A stretch of DNA of 64,000 nucleotides from Verrucomicrobiales bacterium (GTDB lineage Bacteria; Verrucomicrobiota; Verrucomicrobiia; Limisphaerales; CANJXF01). Position numbers and translations under genes: made by a program. Positions 1 to 9,064 of this stretch are shown one piece after another. The notes beneath the pieces are model-generated. The model was not told the origin of the DNA. It did no database searches and saw only the letters and a program-made list of their open reading frames with translations. Where the stretch lies: positions 1 to 64,000 of the forward strand of contig CANJXF010000002.1 in NCBI GenBank assembly GCA_947478865.1. The letters are read 5' to 3'. Position 1 is the first letter of the stretch. The number at the start of each line of letters is the position of its first letter.

Positions 1-82
1 CACGCGCCCTGGCTTCATTGCCATACGCCTGTGCCAATTGCTGCAAAACCGGCTCTCCCGCCTGAATCTTAGAAATTTTCAT
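1..82 (-). CDS. 5' end of an unidentified gene, cut by the window edge
   Basis: An ATG at 82 (minus strand) opens a frame that stays open to the left edge, giving about 27 residues beginning MKISKIQAGEP and continuing with a polar helix-like stretch. Too little is present to name a family. No strong Shine-Dalgarno sequence is visible. The frame reads away from ogt, which lies upstream on the same strand, separated by a 367-base spacer with palindromes. It could be a chance frame, hence the low confidence. Confidence 0.4.
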   Translation of the reverse strand, partial: MKISKIQAGEPVLQQLAQAYGNEARAR

Positions 83-221
83 GCGGACCAGCCTAAACCA
101 TCCCCTTGGACATTGGCTGTCCATGCGTTTGTAAAATATACAAGCCCACCCTAAAGACGCTTTAATACTTGACAGGGTTAATAATTTTACTGCCGCAACC
201 AAATTGTTCTGCTCCTGATTT

Positions 222-277
222 AACGCAAAGGACGCAAAGAAAATCCGCCTCTGCGTCAGCCTTTGCGCCTTTGCGTT
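222..277. repeat. Imperfect inverted repeat of CTTTGCG/CGCAAAG units
   Basis: Left arm AACGCAAAGGACGCAAAG (222-239) pairs with right arm CTTTGCGCCTTTGCGTT (261-277) with one bulged base and a 21-base spacer. Each arm is itself a tandem of a GCAAAG-type unit. This is seen directly; that it is a dispersed intergenic element is an inference from its look. Confidence 0.6.
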
Positions 278-307
278 GGTTCAATCGTGCGTGTTTGGAT
301 TACATTT

Positions 308-329
308 GGGCAAAGCAGCAGCTTTGCCC
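308..329. repeat. Perfect 9-bp hairpin GGGCAAAGC-AGCA-GCTTTGCCC
   Basis: Stem 308-316 pairs exactly with 321-329 around a four-base loop. There is no T-run on either side, so it is not a canonical rho-independent terminator, though it sits downstream of ogt and could help end that transcript or be a small dispersed palindrome. Confidence 0.55.
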
Positions 330-449
330 TACCACCATTGTGGGTTGGGCGGCGTTGCTGCGTCGCTCTGATCAAGCAGCGCAGCAGAGACATTCTGCCG
401 GAGCGGATCACGAAAACTCAAAGCAGCGAGCAATCTTCCATTGAGTTTT

Positions 450-965
450 TTAAATAAAGAGAACTCCTTCGCGCCTGAGCAACGCTTCTTTCCATTTCAA
501 CCCGCCGGAAAAACCGCCGATTTTTCCGCTCGCGGCAACCAGACGATGACACGGAATCAAAATGGGAATCGGATTCGTCGCGCAACCGCGGCCCACGGCG
601 CGCATCGCTTTTGGATTTCCAATTTCATCCGCCATCTCTCCATAGGTTTTGGTTTCGCCAATCGGAATTTGCTCCAGCGCCGACCAGATCTGTCTTTGAA
701 ATTCAGTCGCGTGACTCAAATCATACGGCGGCGGAGTTGAAATGGGTTTGCCGGACAACACTTCCTTCAACGATCGCGTGGTGAGTTTGTGCCACCGCGA
801 TATTTTGGCGCGTATCCCAGGAAGTTCAACCCACGCGGGCGACGGCTTCTTGCTTGAAGGAAAATCGAGCTGCATCAAGCCGGATTCCGAATAGTGCGCC
901 AGGAAAAATCCTTCCGCCGTTTGGATCGGCAGGCTGGCGATGGGCAAACGATGGGTTGGTTTCAT
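450..965 (-). CDS. ogt: Methylated-DNA--protein-cysteine methyltransferase
   Basis: Repairs O6-alkylguanine by moving the alkyl group to its own cysteine in the cytoplasm. The 171-residue protein has the full C-terminal DNA-binding/active-site domain: a helix-turn-helix-like stretch with TYGEMADEIGNPKAMRAVG, then the hallmark IPCHRLV with the acceptor cysteine near residue 138, then the GGFSGGLKWKEALLRREG tail. The N-terminal domain is divergent, as is usual. It lies 9 bases after the 169-residue tail-anchored protein gene and is probably co-transcribed with it. Length fits the single-domain Ogt family and no Ada-type regulatory domain is present. Confidence 0.93.
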   Translation of the reverse strand: MKPTHRLPIASLPIQTAEGFFLAHYSESGLMQLDFPSSKKPSPAWVELPGIRAKISRWHKLTTRSLKEVLSGKPISTPPPYDLSHATEFQRQIWSALEQIPIGETKTYGEMADEIGNPKAMRAVGRGCATNPIPILIPCHRLVAASGKIGGFSGGLKWKEALLRREGVLFI

Positions 966-974
966 GCGCCTGGT

Positions 975-1484
975 TCAATGGTGCCGGATGAACATCGCGA
1001 TCACTCCCCAGGCCGCGAGCAGCAGAACAATCGTCAGGACGACGAAGCGGTTTCGCGCCACGCGCTTTTCGTAGCGGAGCGGGCGCAGCCCCTGGATGCT
1101 CCCGGCCGCCAGATAATTGACGAGCTTGGGATTGGCCGCCGGGCGCGAGCGGAAGTTGTTTTTCAGGCGCCCGAGAAAACCGGCGAGATCGTATTTGCGC
1201 ACGCCAAGCTGGTTGTATTGCTGCGGGGGCGTGGCTGGTTCGGTGGATTGAAGCCGTTTTTGATCCACCTTTTCGAAGATCGGCTCGCGCGTGGCGGGAG
1301 GAGCAGGCGGAGGGGCGACCGCGAGACCGGGAAAAGCGGTGGAACGGATTCGCGCTTCGTTTGCGCTCGCGGGCGCGGGCTGGGAGTTGAGCTTTTTGAT
1401 CTTGGCTTCGAGCGCGGCGATTTCCGCATTTAAAGCTTTGGCCCGTTGCGAAATGGGATCCGCTTTTTTCTTGAACAGTCCCAT
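975..1484 (-). CDS. Tail-anchored hypothetical protein with N-terminal coiled coil
   Basis: I do not recognise the family. The 169 residues begin with a short basic segment (MGLFKKK), then a coiled-coil-like helix to about residue 33, a proline/alanine-rich linker, a basic region, and a single C-terminal membrane segment (RFVVLTIVLLLAAWGVIAMF) followed by RHH. No signal peptide is present, so an N-in, C-tail-anchored topology is likely. It lies 10 bases after another coiled-coil/tail-anchored gene with the same overall plan, and the two may form a pair. Its position behind an efflux operon gives no clear function. Confidence 0.75.
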   Translation of the reverse strand: MGLFKKKADPISQRAKALNAEIAALEAKIKKLNSQPAPASANEARIRSTAFPGLAVAPPPAPPATREPIFEKVDQKRLQSTEPATPPQQYNQLGVRKYDLAGFLGRLKNNFRSRPAANPKLVNYLAAGSIQGLRPLRYEKRVARNRFVVLTIVLLLAAWGVIAMFIRHH

Positions 1485-1494
1485 GCGATGAAGT

Positions 1495-2184
1495 CTAACG
1501 CCGCAGAACGAGCATCAGAAAAATACCGAGGCCAAGCAGGACCAGCGGCCAGGTTAAAGCGAGCCCGAGTTTAAACAGCTGCGCAAAACTTTGCGTGGCG
1601 AACATCGGCTGGGCGGCGTCGGTGGACGGCTTCTCTTTTCCGGTGACGGGCGCGGCGGAAAGCACCGCGAATTTCAGGCGGGCCGAGTTCCATTCCATCC
1701 GCGCATTTTCGATGGTGGTCAGCGCGCGGGTGAGTTCCACGTTCAAGCCGTCCTTGCTCCAGGTTTCCTGGCTGATGTTCTGCACTTTCTGGAGCGCTTC
1801 CTTCAAATCGTAAACGGCCTTGCTCATTTGCTCGGCATCGCGGCGCGCGCTGAATTCCGCCTCCTCGAGCAAGCCGAGCCCGCGGGTGAGGCTCTGCAAG
1901 ATTTCTTCGCGGCCGGTTTGAAACTCCACCTGGCGACGGCGCAACTCCTCGAGCCCGGCGCGCTCGCGCTCCAGCTCTTCCTGGGCGCGCTTGAGTTCGG
2001 CGAGTTTGCTGTGGGTTTCGTTGACGCGCGTATCCACTTCTTCACGAGTGGGCGGGCGATCGTAATCAGCGCTGGATGAAGAAGTCATGGTGCTGGCGTA
2101 ACCGGTCTTTCGCGATGGTTGAAAATCGCTGTCCACAAAATCGGATGCATCAAATTCCGTCGGCATGGAGGGGAGATTAGACAT
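1495..2184 (-). CDS. Tail-anchored coiled-coil hypothetical protein
   Basis: Unrecognised 229-residue protein. The N-terminal 45 residues are Ser/Asp-rich and probably disordered. Residues 50 to about 165 form long charged heptad-like helices (for example AELKRAQEELERERAGLEEL), and the C-terminus is one membrane span (WPLVLLGLGIFLMLVLRR) ending in arginines. This looks like a cytoplasmic coiled coil hung from the inner membrane. It precedes the 169-residue tail-anchored gene by 10 bases and follows the outer-membrane-factor gene by 82 bases, so it may belong to the end of the efflux transcript or to its own unit. Confidence 0.75.
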   Translation of the reverse strand: MSNLPSMPTEFDASDFVDSDFQPSRKTGYASTMTSSSSADYDRPPTREEVDTRVNETHSKLAELKRAQEELERERAGLEELRRRQVEFQTGREEILQSLTRGLGLLEEAEFSARRDAEQMSKAVYDLKEALQKVQNISQETWSKDGLNVELTRALTTIENARMEWNSARLKFAVLSAAPVTGKEKPSTDAAQPMFATQSFAQLFKLGLALTWPLVLLGLGIFLMLVLRR

Positions 2185-2266
2185 CTGGCTTGATGCTGTA
2201 AAGCAGACGATTGGATTTCCTCACCGGAAATCGCGCGGCGCAGGCGCGGCCCGGCTCCGCGGCGGA

Positions 2267-3661
2267 CTACGACTTCCACCCGCCGCCGAGCGAGCGGTAA
2301 AGCATCACGGCGTTGAGCAGGCGCGCGGCCTGATATTGCACCAGGTTTTGCTGCGCCGCGTAGAGATCCTGTTGCGCCAGGAGCACGTCCACGTAGCTGT
2401 CCACACCCTGCCGGTAGCGCGCATAGGTCAGGTCAAAACGTTTCTGTTGAGCGTTGAGCAATATTTTTTGCGCTTCGACTTTCTCGTCGATGATCGAGCG
2501 GGCGGCGAGCGAGTCGGCGACTTCGCGAAACGCGTTTTGAATCGCCTTCTCGTAATTGGCGACCTCGATGCGCGTGGCGATTCTGGCGGCATCCAGTTTC
2601 GCCTGGGTTGCGCCGAATTCAAAAATGGGAACCGTGATCTGCGGCGAAAAGCTCCAGGTCTGGGAGGGGCCGGTAAATAGATCGCTCAACTTGGCGCTGG
2701 CCGTCCCAGCGGAGCCGGTGAGCAGTATGCGAGGGAAAAATGCCGAGCGCGCCGCGCCGATATTCGCATTAGCCGCCTGCAAGGTGTGTTCGGCGGCAAG
2801 GATGTCCGGACGGCGCTGCAACACTTCAGAAGGAATCCCCACGGGCAAATCGGCCAGAAGCTGCTGCTCCCGAAACGGAATGCCCGCCGGAATATCCTTG
2901 GGCAGCGGTTGGCCCATCAGCACGACGAGCGCGTTTTCTGATTCCGCGAGAAGCTGCAGGAAATTCGCCGAGTTCACCCGCACCGTTTGGATCTGTCCCT
3001 CGGCTGTGCGCAGTTCCAATTCCGAGACCGCGCCGGCGTCGAACCGGTGCTTGATCAAATTATAAGATTCCTGGACGGCGGCCAGCGTCTGGTTGGCAAT
3101 GGCTTTGGCTTCCAGCAACCGCAGCTGCGTCAAATATTCCGTGGCAACTTCGGACACGAGGGCGATTTGCACACTTTTGCGCGCCTCGTCGGTGGCGAAA
3201 TAGCGTTCCAAGGCTTCCTTCTTCAAACTGCGCACGCGACCGAAAAGATCGACCTCGTAGGACGCGGCGATATCGACGTTGTAAGTCGTCAGGATGCTGC
3301 CGCCGCTAAACGCCGTTACCGCCCCGGAATACTTCTGGCGCGATCCACCCGCGATCCCTTCGAAACCCGGGTAAAGCGCGGAGCGCCGAATGCGAAATTG
3401 CGCGCGCGTTTCTTCAACCCGCAACGCCGCCACGCGCAGGTCGCGATTGTTTTCCAGCGCGAGGGCGATCAGTTTTTGCAAACGCGGATCATTGAAGAAA
3501 TTCTGCCAATCGAGAGCGGCGGCGGTGTTGGTGGCGCTGGCCGGGGTCGTTCGGGTCGGCCACGTTTCGCTGACCGGCGCGGCAGGCTGTTCGTATTTGG
3601 GAGCCAAGGTGCAACCGGCGAGAAATGTGGCTGCGCTCAGAACGAAAATAGAATTCTTCAT
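2267..3661 (-). CDS. RND efflux outer-membrane factor lipoprotein (NodT/OprM family)
   Basis: Outer-membrane channel of a tripartite drug/solvent efflux pump. The 464-residue protein starts with a lipoprotein signal peptide and lipobox LAGC (Cys near residue 16), followed by the family hallmark [16 protein letters not shown], and carries the two TolC-type repeats, including the [17 protein letters not shown] region in the middle and the [16 protein letters not shown] segment near the end. Its start overlaps the stop of the RND pump gene by 4 bases (ATGA), showing translational coupling. Substrate cannot be read from the sequence. Confidence 0.93.
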   Translation of the reverse strand: MKNSIFVLSAATFLAGCTLAPKYEQPAAPVSETWPTRTTPASATNTAAALDWQNFFNDPRLQKLIALALENNRDLRVAALRVEETRAQFRIRRSALYPGFEGIAGGSRQKYSGAVTAFSGGSILTTYNVDIAASYEVDLFGRVRSLKKEALERYFATDEARKSVQIALVSEVATEYLTQLRLLEAKAIANQTLAAVQESYNLIKHRFDAGAVSELELRTAEGQIQTVRVNSANFLQLLAESENALVVLMGQPLPKDIPAGIPFREQQLLADLPVGIPSEVLQRRPDILAAEHTLQAANANIGAARSAFFPRILLTGSAGTASAKLSDLFTGPSQTWSFSPQITVPIFEFGATQAKLDAARIATRIEVANYEKAIQNAFREVADSLAARSIIDEKVEAQKILLNAQQKRFDLTYARYRQGVDSYVDVLLAQQDLYAAQQNLVQYQAARLLNAVMLYRSLGGGWKS

Positions 3662-6600
3662 ACAGTTTGCTCCTTGCTGCCGCCGGAAGCGGCAGTTCCC
3701 GCTTCTGGATTTGGAGCGTGTTTTATTTCCCCTTTGAAAATGCGCCGGACCACGACGTAAAAGACCGGGATTAAAAATATGCCAATCGCTGTCGCGGCGA
3801 ACATGCCGCCCGCCACTCCGGTGCCGATGGCGTTGCGGCTCGCGGAACCGGCGCCGGTGCTGATGACCAGCGGCATCACACCCAGGATGAACGCGAACGA
3901 GGTCATGAGAATTGGCCGCAACCGCAAATGCACGGCTTCGAGGGTCGCTTCAATCAACCCTTTGCCTTCCGCCTGAAGATCCTTCGCGTATTCGATGATC
4001 AGAATCGCGTTCTTGGTCGCGAGCCCGACGGTGGTCAGCAGACCGACTTTGAAATAAACATCATTCGGCAGACCGCGCAGCGTGGCGGCGAGCAGCGCGC
4101 CCAGGACGCCGAGCGGCACAACGAGAATGACCGACAGCGGAATCGACCAGCTCTCATAAAGAGCGGCGAGACAGAGAAACACGACGAGCAACGACAGCGC
4201 GTAGAGCGCGGGCGCCTGGGAACCGGACAAGCGTTCCTCGTAAGATTGGCCGGTCCATTCGTAGCCAATGCCAGCGGGCAATTGTCTGGCCATGGTTTCC
4301 ATGGCGTCCATGGCTTCGCCGGTGCTTCGCCCGGGAGCCGCGGCGCCAACCAGTTCATAGGCGGGAAAGCCGTTGTAATTCTGCACCTGCGGCGACCCGT
4401 AAATCCACCGCACGCTAGCCACGGCGGAGAGCGGCACCATCGTTCCGGTGCGGTTGCGCACGTAAACATTCTTCACGTCGTCCGGCGACATGCGGTAGGG
4501 CGCATCGAGCTGCACGATGACGCGCTGCACGCGGTTGGCGTTGATAAAGTTGTTCACGTAGGTCGAGCCGAAGCTGGTTTGCAACGTGGTGTTAATGTCG
4601 CCCAGCCCAACCCCGAGCGCGCTGGCTTTGCCTTCGTCCACGTCGATTTTCAATTGCCCCGCATCTTCCAGACCCTGCACGCGCACACCGACCATGGCCG
4701 GGTTCTTCGAAGCCATTTCCAGCAATTGATCGCGCGCGGCCAACAATTTTTCGTGCCCGAGACCGCCGAGATCCTGCAGCTGAAAATCGAATCCCGTCGA
4801 GTTGCCCAGTTCCGCAATCGCCGGCGGATTCAGCGGGTAAATGATGGCGTCTTTGATCGACGAAAACCTCCCGAACGCGCGACCGATCACCGCCTGCACC
4901 GTGTGCTCAGCGCCTTTGCGCTCGTTCCAATCTTTGAGCCGCCCGAAGGAGAGCGCCGAGTTCTGACCGCGCCCGTTGAAACTAAAACCAGCGACGGTGA
5001 TGAAGCTCTCGATCTCCGGCTGCTTTAAAAAATATTCCTCAACCTGCTTGAGCACGGCGTCGGTTCGCTCCTGCGTCGCGCCCACTGGCAACTGAATGTT
5101 GGTGATGAAATAGCCCTGGTCTTCCGCCGGCAAAAACGACGACGGCATGCGGACATAAAGAAAGCCGACGAGGAAAATGATGATCAAAACCACCGCGATG
5201 GACGCCGGGTTGTGTTTCAGGATTCGGCCAATCGACGACTGATAATACGTCGTGCTCCTGGCAAACCCGCGGTTGAACCAGCCGAAGAATCCGCGCTTCT
5301 CGTGCTTGTGCCCCTTGGGGATCGGCTTCAACAACGTCGCGCACAGCGCCGGGGTCAGCGACATCGCGAGGAAAACGGAAAACAACATCGACGAAACCAG
5401 TGCCAAAGAGAATTGGCGGTAGATCGTTCCAACCGAGCCGCTGAAGAATGCCATGGGAATAAACACGGCGGTGAGCACGAGCGTGATTCCGATCAGCGCG
5501 CCGGTGATCTGGCCCATTGCTTTGCGCGTGGCGTGCAGGGGCGAAAGACCTTCCTCGGCCATGATGCGCTCCACATTTTCGACGACGACAATCGCGTCAT
5601 CCACCAGAATGCCGATGGATAAAACCATTCCGAACATCGTCAGCACATTGATGGAAAAACCGAAGGCGAGCATGGTTCCGAACGTGCCGAGCAGCGCGAC
5701 CGGAACCACGATCGTGGGAATGAGCGTGGCGCGGATATTTTGCAGGAACAAATACATGACCAGGAAGACGAGCACGATCGCCTCGCCCAAAGTTTTCAAT
5801 ACTTCCTCGATGGAGATGCGAACGAACGTTGACGTGTCCAGCGGATAATCAACACGAACGCCATGCGGAAAAAAGCGCGAGAGGTCGGCGACTTTTTCGC
5901 GCACCGCCGCGGCCGTGTTGAGGGCGTTGGCCGATGGCGAAAGCTTGATGGCGACTGCGGAAGAGAGATGCCCGTTCACTCGCGCTTTGGTCCCATAATT
6001 TTCTGCGCCCAGGGCAACGCGCGCCACATCCTTGAGCAAAACCCGCGAGCCGTCCGGGTTAGTGCGCAATAAAATTTCTTCAAATTCCGGCACCGTGCGC
6101 AGCGTGGTCCGCCCCTGCATGATGACGTTGAGCTGCTGCCCCTCGACGGCGGGATTCGCCCCGATCTGGCCGACGGGCACTTGCGCATTCTGGTTTTGAA
6201 GAGCGGTGGTGACGTCCGCAGCCGTCAGCCCAAAGCTGTTCAAACGATCAGGGTTGATCCAGACGCGCATGGCATATTGGGAGCCAAACATGATTGCTTC
6301 ACCCACGCCGGTCACGCGGCGAATCGGATCGAGCACGCTCGACGCAATGTAGTTGCCCAGCGCGACTTCATCGAGGCTGTCGTCGGTCGTCGAAAGCGTG
6401 AAGAACATCATGAAGTTGCGGGTGGCTTTCGCAACGACGACGCCTTGTTGCTGCACGGTTTGCGGCAAGCTCGGCGTGGCAAGCTGAACCTTGTTTTGCA
6501 CCTGCACCTGCGCGGTGTCGGGATTGGTTCCCGGCAGAAAATAGAGCGTGACGGTCGCCAGGCCCGAGGCATCGCTGACGGACGACATGTAGAGCAGGTT

Positions 6601-6819
6601 ATCAATCCCGTTGAGCTGCTGCTCGATGACCGAGGTAACCGTCTCCTGCATCGCCTCAGCGGAAGCGCCCGCGTAATTCGCCGTCACCGAAATGGATGGC
6701 GGCGCGACGTTGGGATACTGGGCGATGGGCAACTTGGTGATGGCCAACCCGCCGAGCACCATGATGAGAATGGAAACCACCCATGCGAACACAGGGCGGT
6801 TGATAAAAAATTGGGCCAT
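3658..6819 (-). CDS. RND multidrug efflux pump, inner-membrane transporter (AcrB/MexB type, HAE1)
   Basis: Proton-driven pump of 1053 residues, the usual length for HAE1 transporters. Begins [17 protein letters not shown] (first membrane span), has two large periplasmic porter regions and twelve predicted spans. The proton relay is intact: the aspartate pair in [18 protein letters not shown] (TM4) and the lysine in [17 protein letters not shown] (TM10). The [19 protein letters not shown] segment is typical of the second half. It lies 17 bases after the membrane-fusion gene and overlaps the outer-membrane factor gene. Likely exports hydrophobic toxic compounds; the specific substrate is unknown. 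Probably controlled by the tetR gene at the head of the operon. Confidence 0.95.
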   Translation of the reverse strand: MAQFFINRPVFAWVVSILIMVLGGLAITKLPIAQYPNVAPPSISVTANYAGASAEAMQETVTSVIEQQLNGIDNLLYMSSVSDASGLATVTLYFLPGTNPDTAQVQVQNKVQLATPSLPQTVQQQGVVVAKATRNFMMFFTLSTTDDSLDEVALGNYIASSVLDPIRRVTGVGEAIMFGSQYAMRVWINPDRLNSFGLTAADVTTALQNQNAQVPVGQIGANPAVEGQQLNVIMQGRTTLRTVPEFEEILLRTNPDGSRVLLKDVARVALGAENYGTKARVNGHLSSAVAIKLSPSANALNTAAAVREKVADLSRFFPHGVRVDYPLDTSTFVRISIEEVLKTLGEAIVLVFLVMYLFLQNIRATLIPTIVVPVALLGTFGTMLAFGFSINVLTMFGMVLSIGILVDDAIVVVENVERIMAEEGLSPLHATRKAMGQITGALIGITLVLTAVFIPMAFFSGSVGTIYRQFSLALVSSMLFSVFLAMSLTPALCATLLKPIPKGHKHEKRGFFGWFNRGFARSTTYYQSSIGRILKHNPASIAVVLIIIFLVGFLYVRMPSSFLPAEDQGYFITNIQLPVGATQERTDAVLKQVEEYFLKQPEIESFITVAGFSFNGRGQNSALSFGRLKDWNERKGAEHTVQAVIGRAFGRFSSIKDAIIYPLNPPAIAELGNSTGFDFQLQDLGGLGHEKLLAARDQLLEMASKNPAMVGVRVQGLEDAGQLKIDVDEGKASALGVGLGDINTTLQTSFGSTYVNNFINANRVQRVIVQLDAPYRMSPDDVKNVYVRNRTGTMVPLSAVASVRWIYGSPQVQNYNGFPAYELVGAAAPGRSTGEAMDAMETMARQLPAGIGYEWTGQSYEERLSGSQAPALYALSLLVVFLCLAALYESWSIPLSVILVVPLGVLGALLAATLRGLPNDVYFKVGLLTTVGLATKNAILIIEYAKDLQAEGKGLIEATLEAVHLRLRPILMTSFAFILGVMPLVISTGAGSASRNAIGTGVAGGMFAATAIGIFLIPVFYVVVRRIFKGEIKHAPNPEAGTAASGGSKEQTV

Positions 6820-6836
6820 GATCTTTTGTCTTACGG

Positions 6837-8012
6837 CTAGAGCTTTGCCTGAGAATTAGCGGCGGGCGGCTGGACAAATGGAACCGGGTTGACCACGGAG
6901 CCGGGCGGCGCTTTCTGCGAGCCTTCCGCGATGACGCGCTCACCGGCCTTCAATCCTTTGGCGACGACAACTTTGGTACCCACCGTGCGATCGACCTCGA
7001 TGTTGCGCAGCTCAACTTTATTTTCGCTGTCCACCACGAGCACGCTTGCAGCTCCCGCTGCCCCGCGCATCACCGTCCGCTGGGGAATCGTGATGGCCTT
7101 GACGTTGACGCCCTCGACCAGTTGACCGCGGGCAAACATGCCGGCCATTAAAAGATTTTCCGGATTTGGAACTTCCGCGCGAAGTGTCACCGTGCCGGTG
7201 GTGGGATCGACGGAGACGTCGGAGAATAGGAGCTTGCCCGCGTGGCGATAAACCGTTCCGTCCTCCAAAACCAGGGTAACCCTCGCTTCTCCGGGAGCAA
7301 TGTTCTCGAGCGAACCGTTTTCCATCGCGCGTTTGAGCCGCAACAAATCCGTGCTGGACTGGGTGAAATCAAAATAGACCGGGTCAAGCTGGCGAATGAC
7401 GGCGAGTTGCGTCGCCTCCGTTGCGCTGACCAACGCGCCTTCCGTGACGAGGGCTTTGCCAATTCGCCCCGAAATCGGCGAGGTGACTTTCGCATAGCCG
7501 AGGTTTAATTCCGCGGTTTGCACCGCCGCCCTTCCTCCCAGCAACTCGGCCTCGTTTTGCCCGAGGGAAGCGACCGCTTCATCGTAAAGCTGCCGGCTGA
7601 TCGCATTGATTTTGATCAATTCACTGTAGCGATCGGCCCGCGTTTTAGACTCCTTCAACGTAGCCTCAGCCCGAGCCATCAAGGCCTTCGCACTGCTCAG
7701 GCTGGCCTGCAAGGGAGCGGGATCAATCTCGAACAACACCTGCCCTTCCTTGACGTTGGATCCTTCCTCGAAAAGGCGTTTCAACAAGATCCCCGTGGCG
7801 CGCGCGCGCACCTGCGCTTCACGCATCGGGTTGATCCGGCCTGGAAGCTCCGTCGTGCGATCGACCCGTTCCAAAGCCACCGTCACCACGGAGACTTCGG
7901 CGGGCGGGCGCGCTTGAGGTTTCATTTCTTTTTTTCCACAAGCACTCAGCAGCGCCGCCAGAGCGACGGTGAAAAAACAAAACAGGGACTTTGAATTAAC
8001 GATCGATTTCAT
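6837..8012 (-). CDS. RND efflux periplasmic adaptor (membrane-fusion protein)
   Basis: Lipid-anchored periplasmic linker between pump and outer-membrane channel. The 391 residues begin with a lipoprotein signal (LLSACGKKE lipobox), then show the lipoyl halves ([23 protein letters not shown] near residue 70 and [23 protein letters not shown] near 170), a helical hairpin with the [21 protein letters not shown] region, and the beta-barrel/C-terminal part with [18 protein letters not shown]. This is the AcrA/MexA subfamily arrangement. It sits 16 bases after tetR and 17 before the pump gene. Confidence 0.94.
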   Translation of the reverse strand: MKSIVNSKSLFCFFTVALAALLSACGKKEMKPQARPPAEVSVVTVALERVDRTTELPGRINPMREAQVRARATGILLKRLFEEGSNVKEGQVLFEIDPAPLQASLSSAKALMARAEATLKESKTRADRYSELIKINAISRQLYDEAVASLGQNEAELLGGRAAVQTAELNLGYAKVTSPISGRIGKALVTEGALVSATEATQLAVIRQLDPVYFDFTQSSTDLLRLKRAMENGSLENIAPGEARVTLVLEDGTVYRHAGKLLFSDVSVDPTTGTVTLRAEVPNPENLLMAGMFARGQLVEGVNVKAITIPQRTVMRGAAGAASVLVVDSENKVELRNIEVDRTVGTKVVVAKGLKAGERVIAEGSQKAPPGSVVNPVPFVQPPAANSQAKL

Positions 8013-8028
8013 AAGATTCTGGAAACGG

Positions 8029-8652
8029 TCAGGCGGCGCGGAATCCCGCAGCGGCGTAGGTGATCAGTTTTTGCGTTTGCTCTTCCAAGTCGGTCGCTTC
8101 AACCCAGGCTGGAACAAATTTTTCCCTCGTCAAAAGCCAGTGGTGCAGCGCGCCAAACGTAAATTTCATCCGCCAAAAAATATCGGTGCGAGACAGATTC
8201 GGCAGCGCCTTCATCAGCGCCGCATCCATCCGCTCCATCAACGGCTCAAACTGTTTCTTTAGGAGTGCTTCCACCTGCGGGCTCGGTTCCGAAAGGCAGC
8301 GGCCAAAGAGTTTGGAAAAAGCCGTTCCTCCCTTCGGCGATTTGAGCGAGCATTGGAGGGCGGGACGAATAAAGGCGGCTAAAATCGCCTCCAGCTTCGG
8401 GCTCTTGTTGCCCGCGGACTTTTCCGCGGCATCCAGCGCGGCCAGCCGGGCCTCGTTCACTGGAACCACTCGCCGTTCGAAAACCGCGGCAACCAGATCA
8501 TCTTTGCTCCCGAAATGATAATTGATCGCCGCCAGATTGACCTTCGCTCCATCGGTGATGTCGCGAATGGAAACGCGGTCAAGCCCGCGCTCGCCGAACA
8601 ACTCCTCGGCAATATCCAAAATTCGCGATTTAGTATCAATGGGTTCAGTCAT
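8029..8652 (-). CDS. TetR-family repressor of the efflux operon
   Basis: Transcription regulator of 207 residues. N-terminal TetR helix-turn-helix is intact (ILDIAEELFGERGLDRVSI, then NLAAINYHFGSKDDLVAAVF, residues about 11-58). The C-terminal ligand-binding part resembles the PsrA-like TetR subfamily, a tentative impression from the LEAILAAFIRPALQ and FGRCLSEPSPQVEALL segments. It is the first gene of the efflux operon, which is the usual place for a local repressor, and an excellent palindrome covers its start codon, indicating autoregulation. There is no clear ribosome binding site, and the putative -10 lies only about 16 bases from the ATG, so translation may be near-leaderless. Confidence 0.92.
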   Translation of the reverse strand: MTEPIDTKSRILDIAEELFGERGLDRVSIRDITDGAKVNLAAINYHFGSKDDLVAAVFERRVVPVNEARLAALDAAEKSAGNKSPKLEAILAAFIRPALQCSLKSPKGGTAFSKLFGRCLSEPSPQVEALLKKQFEPLMERMDAALMKALPNLSRTDIFWRMKFTFGALHHWLLTREKFVPAWVEATDLEEQTQKLITYAAAGFRAA

Positions 8653-8676
8653 ACGAACGTTTCAAACGATTGTATG
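8650..8676. promoter_or_regulatory. Probable TetR operator over the tetR start codon
   Basis: CATACGAACGTTT-C-AAACGATTGTATG is a 27-base odd palindrome in which 11 of 13 pairs match around a central C. It includes the start codon of tetR (8652-8650) and the TACAAT sequence that could be the minus-strand -10. A TTGACT lies 14 bases further upstream, shorter than the usual spacing. A dimeric TetR protein bound here would block transcription of the whole efflux operon. The palindrome is seen directly; the binding protein is inferred from position. Confidence 0.6.
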
Positions 8677-9015
8677 AATTCTTCAGTAAGTCAATTCTAG
8701 ACGCATTGAATATTTCTCCGGACGGGAATTCGTTTTTCAAAGACTCCATGGAAATGCGAAACTAACGACCGCTCCGGGAAGTCCTGAATTCCCTTTGAAG
8801 AATCTTTTCCATTTAGCAAAAGTTACGAATTTCCTTTAGCAAACGCAGTCATCAACAATCGTAGTCGAGCCAGTTTTCCCTACTTTTCCAGGGTTTTAGG
8901 AATTTTAGTTGACGGGTCAAATCTCTCTCGCTAGAACCATCTGCGTTCTCTGTTCTCCATTTGGGACTGGAGGGATTGGTCAAACAAGAGGGTTCAAAAA
9001 AGCAAATAAGGAGTT
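8653..9015. other. Divergent intergenic region between tetR and the 9-13 kb cassette
   Basis: This 363-base stretch contains no convincing gene. It is more AT-rich than the efflux genes to its left. It holds the tetR operator at its left end and one reasonable plus-strand promoter, each listed separately. No tRNA-like or transposon-end sequence was seen. Confidence 0.6.
8909..8937 (+). promoter_or_regulatory. Candidate sigma70-type promoter for the 9-13 kb cassette
   Basis: TTGACG (8909-8914) and TAGAAC (8932-8937) are spaced by exactly 17 bases and lie about 80 bases upstream of the first plus-strand ATG at 9016. The -35 also forms a small inverted repeat TTGAC-GG-GTCAA, which could be an operator half. 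Sequence match only. Confidence 0.4.
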
Positions 9016-9063
9016 ATGAAAATAATAAAAGTGGTCACAGTCATCACATTGGGGTGCTTATAA
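9016..9063 (+). CDS. Possible 15-residue leader peptide ahead of the cassette
   Basis: ATG at 9016 follows a good ribosome site (AAGGAGTT) and reads MKIIKVVTVITLGCL then TAA. The stop is followed by a single A and then the GTG start of the next ORF in another frame (TAAAGTG), so the two would be translationally coupled. The peptide resembles the start of a signal sequence. It could be a true leader, or the remains of the original start of the 9065 gene after a frameshift. It is too short for the ORF track. Confidence 0.35.
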   Translation: MKIIKVVTVITLGCL

Positions 9064-9064
9064 A

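Larger units (their letters stand above)
83..449. other. Intergenic spacer with two palindromes, no gene seen
   Basis: This 367-base stretch lies between the 3' end of ogt and the 5' end of the edge fragment. The ORFs listed here in the track have no recognisable protein character. It holds two inverted repeats, listed separately, whose unit sequences (CTTTGCG-type and GGGCAAAGC) are of the kind often dispersed between genes. Confidence 0.6.

Noticed and set aside
2214-2232. Hairpin GATTTCC-TCACC-GGAAATC after the outer-membrane factor gene
   Set aside because: No T-run on the transcript strand, so not a convincing terminator.
3928-5028. 366-residue plus-strand ORF opposite the RND pump gene
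   Set aside because: It is the antisense shadow of a strongly conserved gene in high-GC sequence and has no domain character (His/Arg-rich composition).
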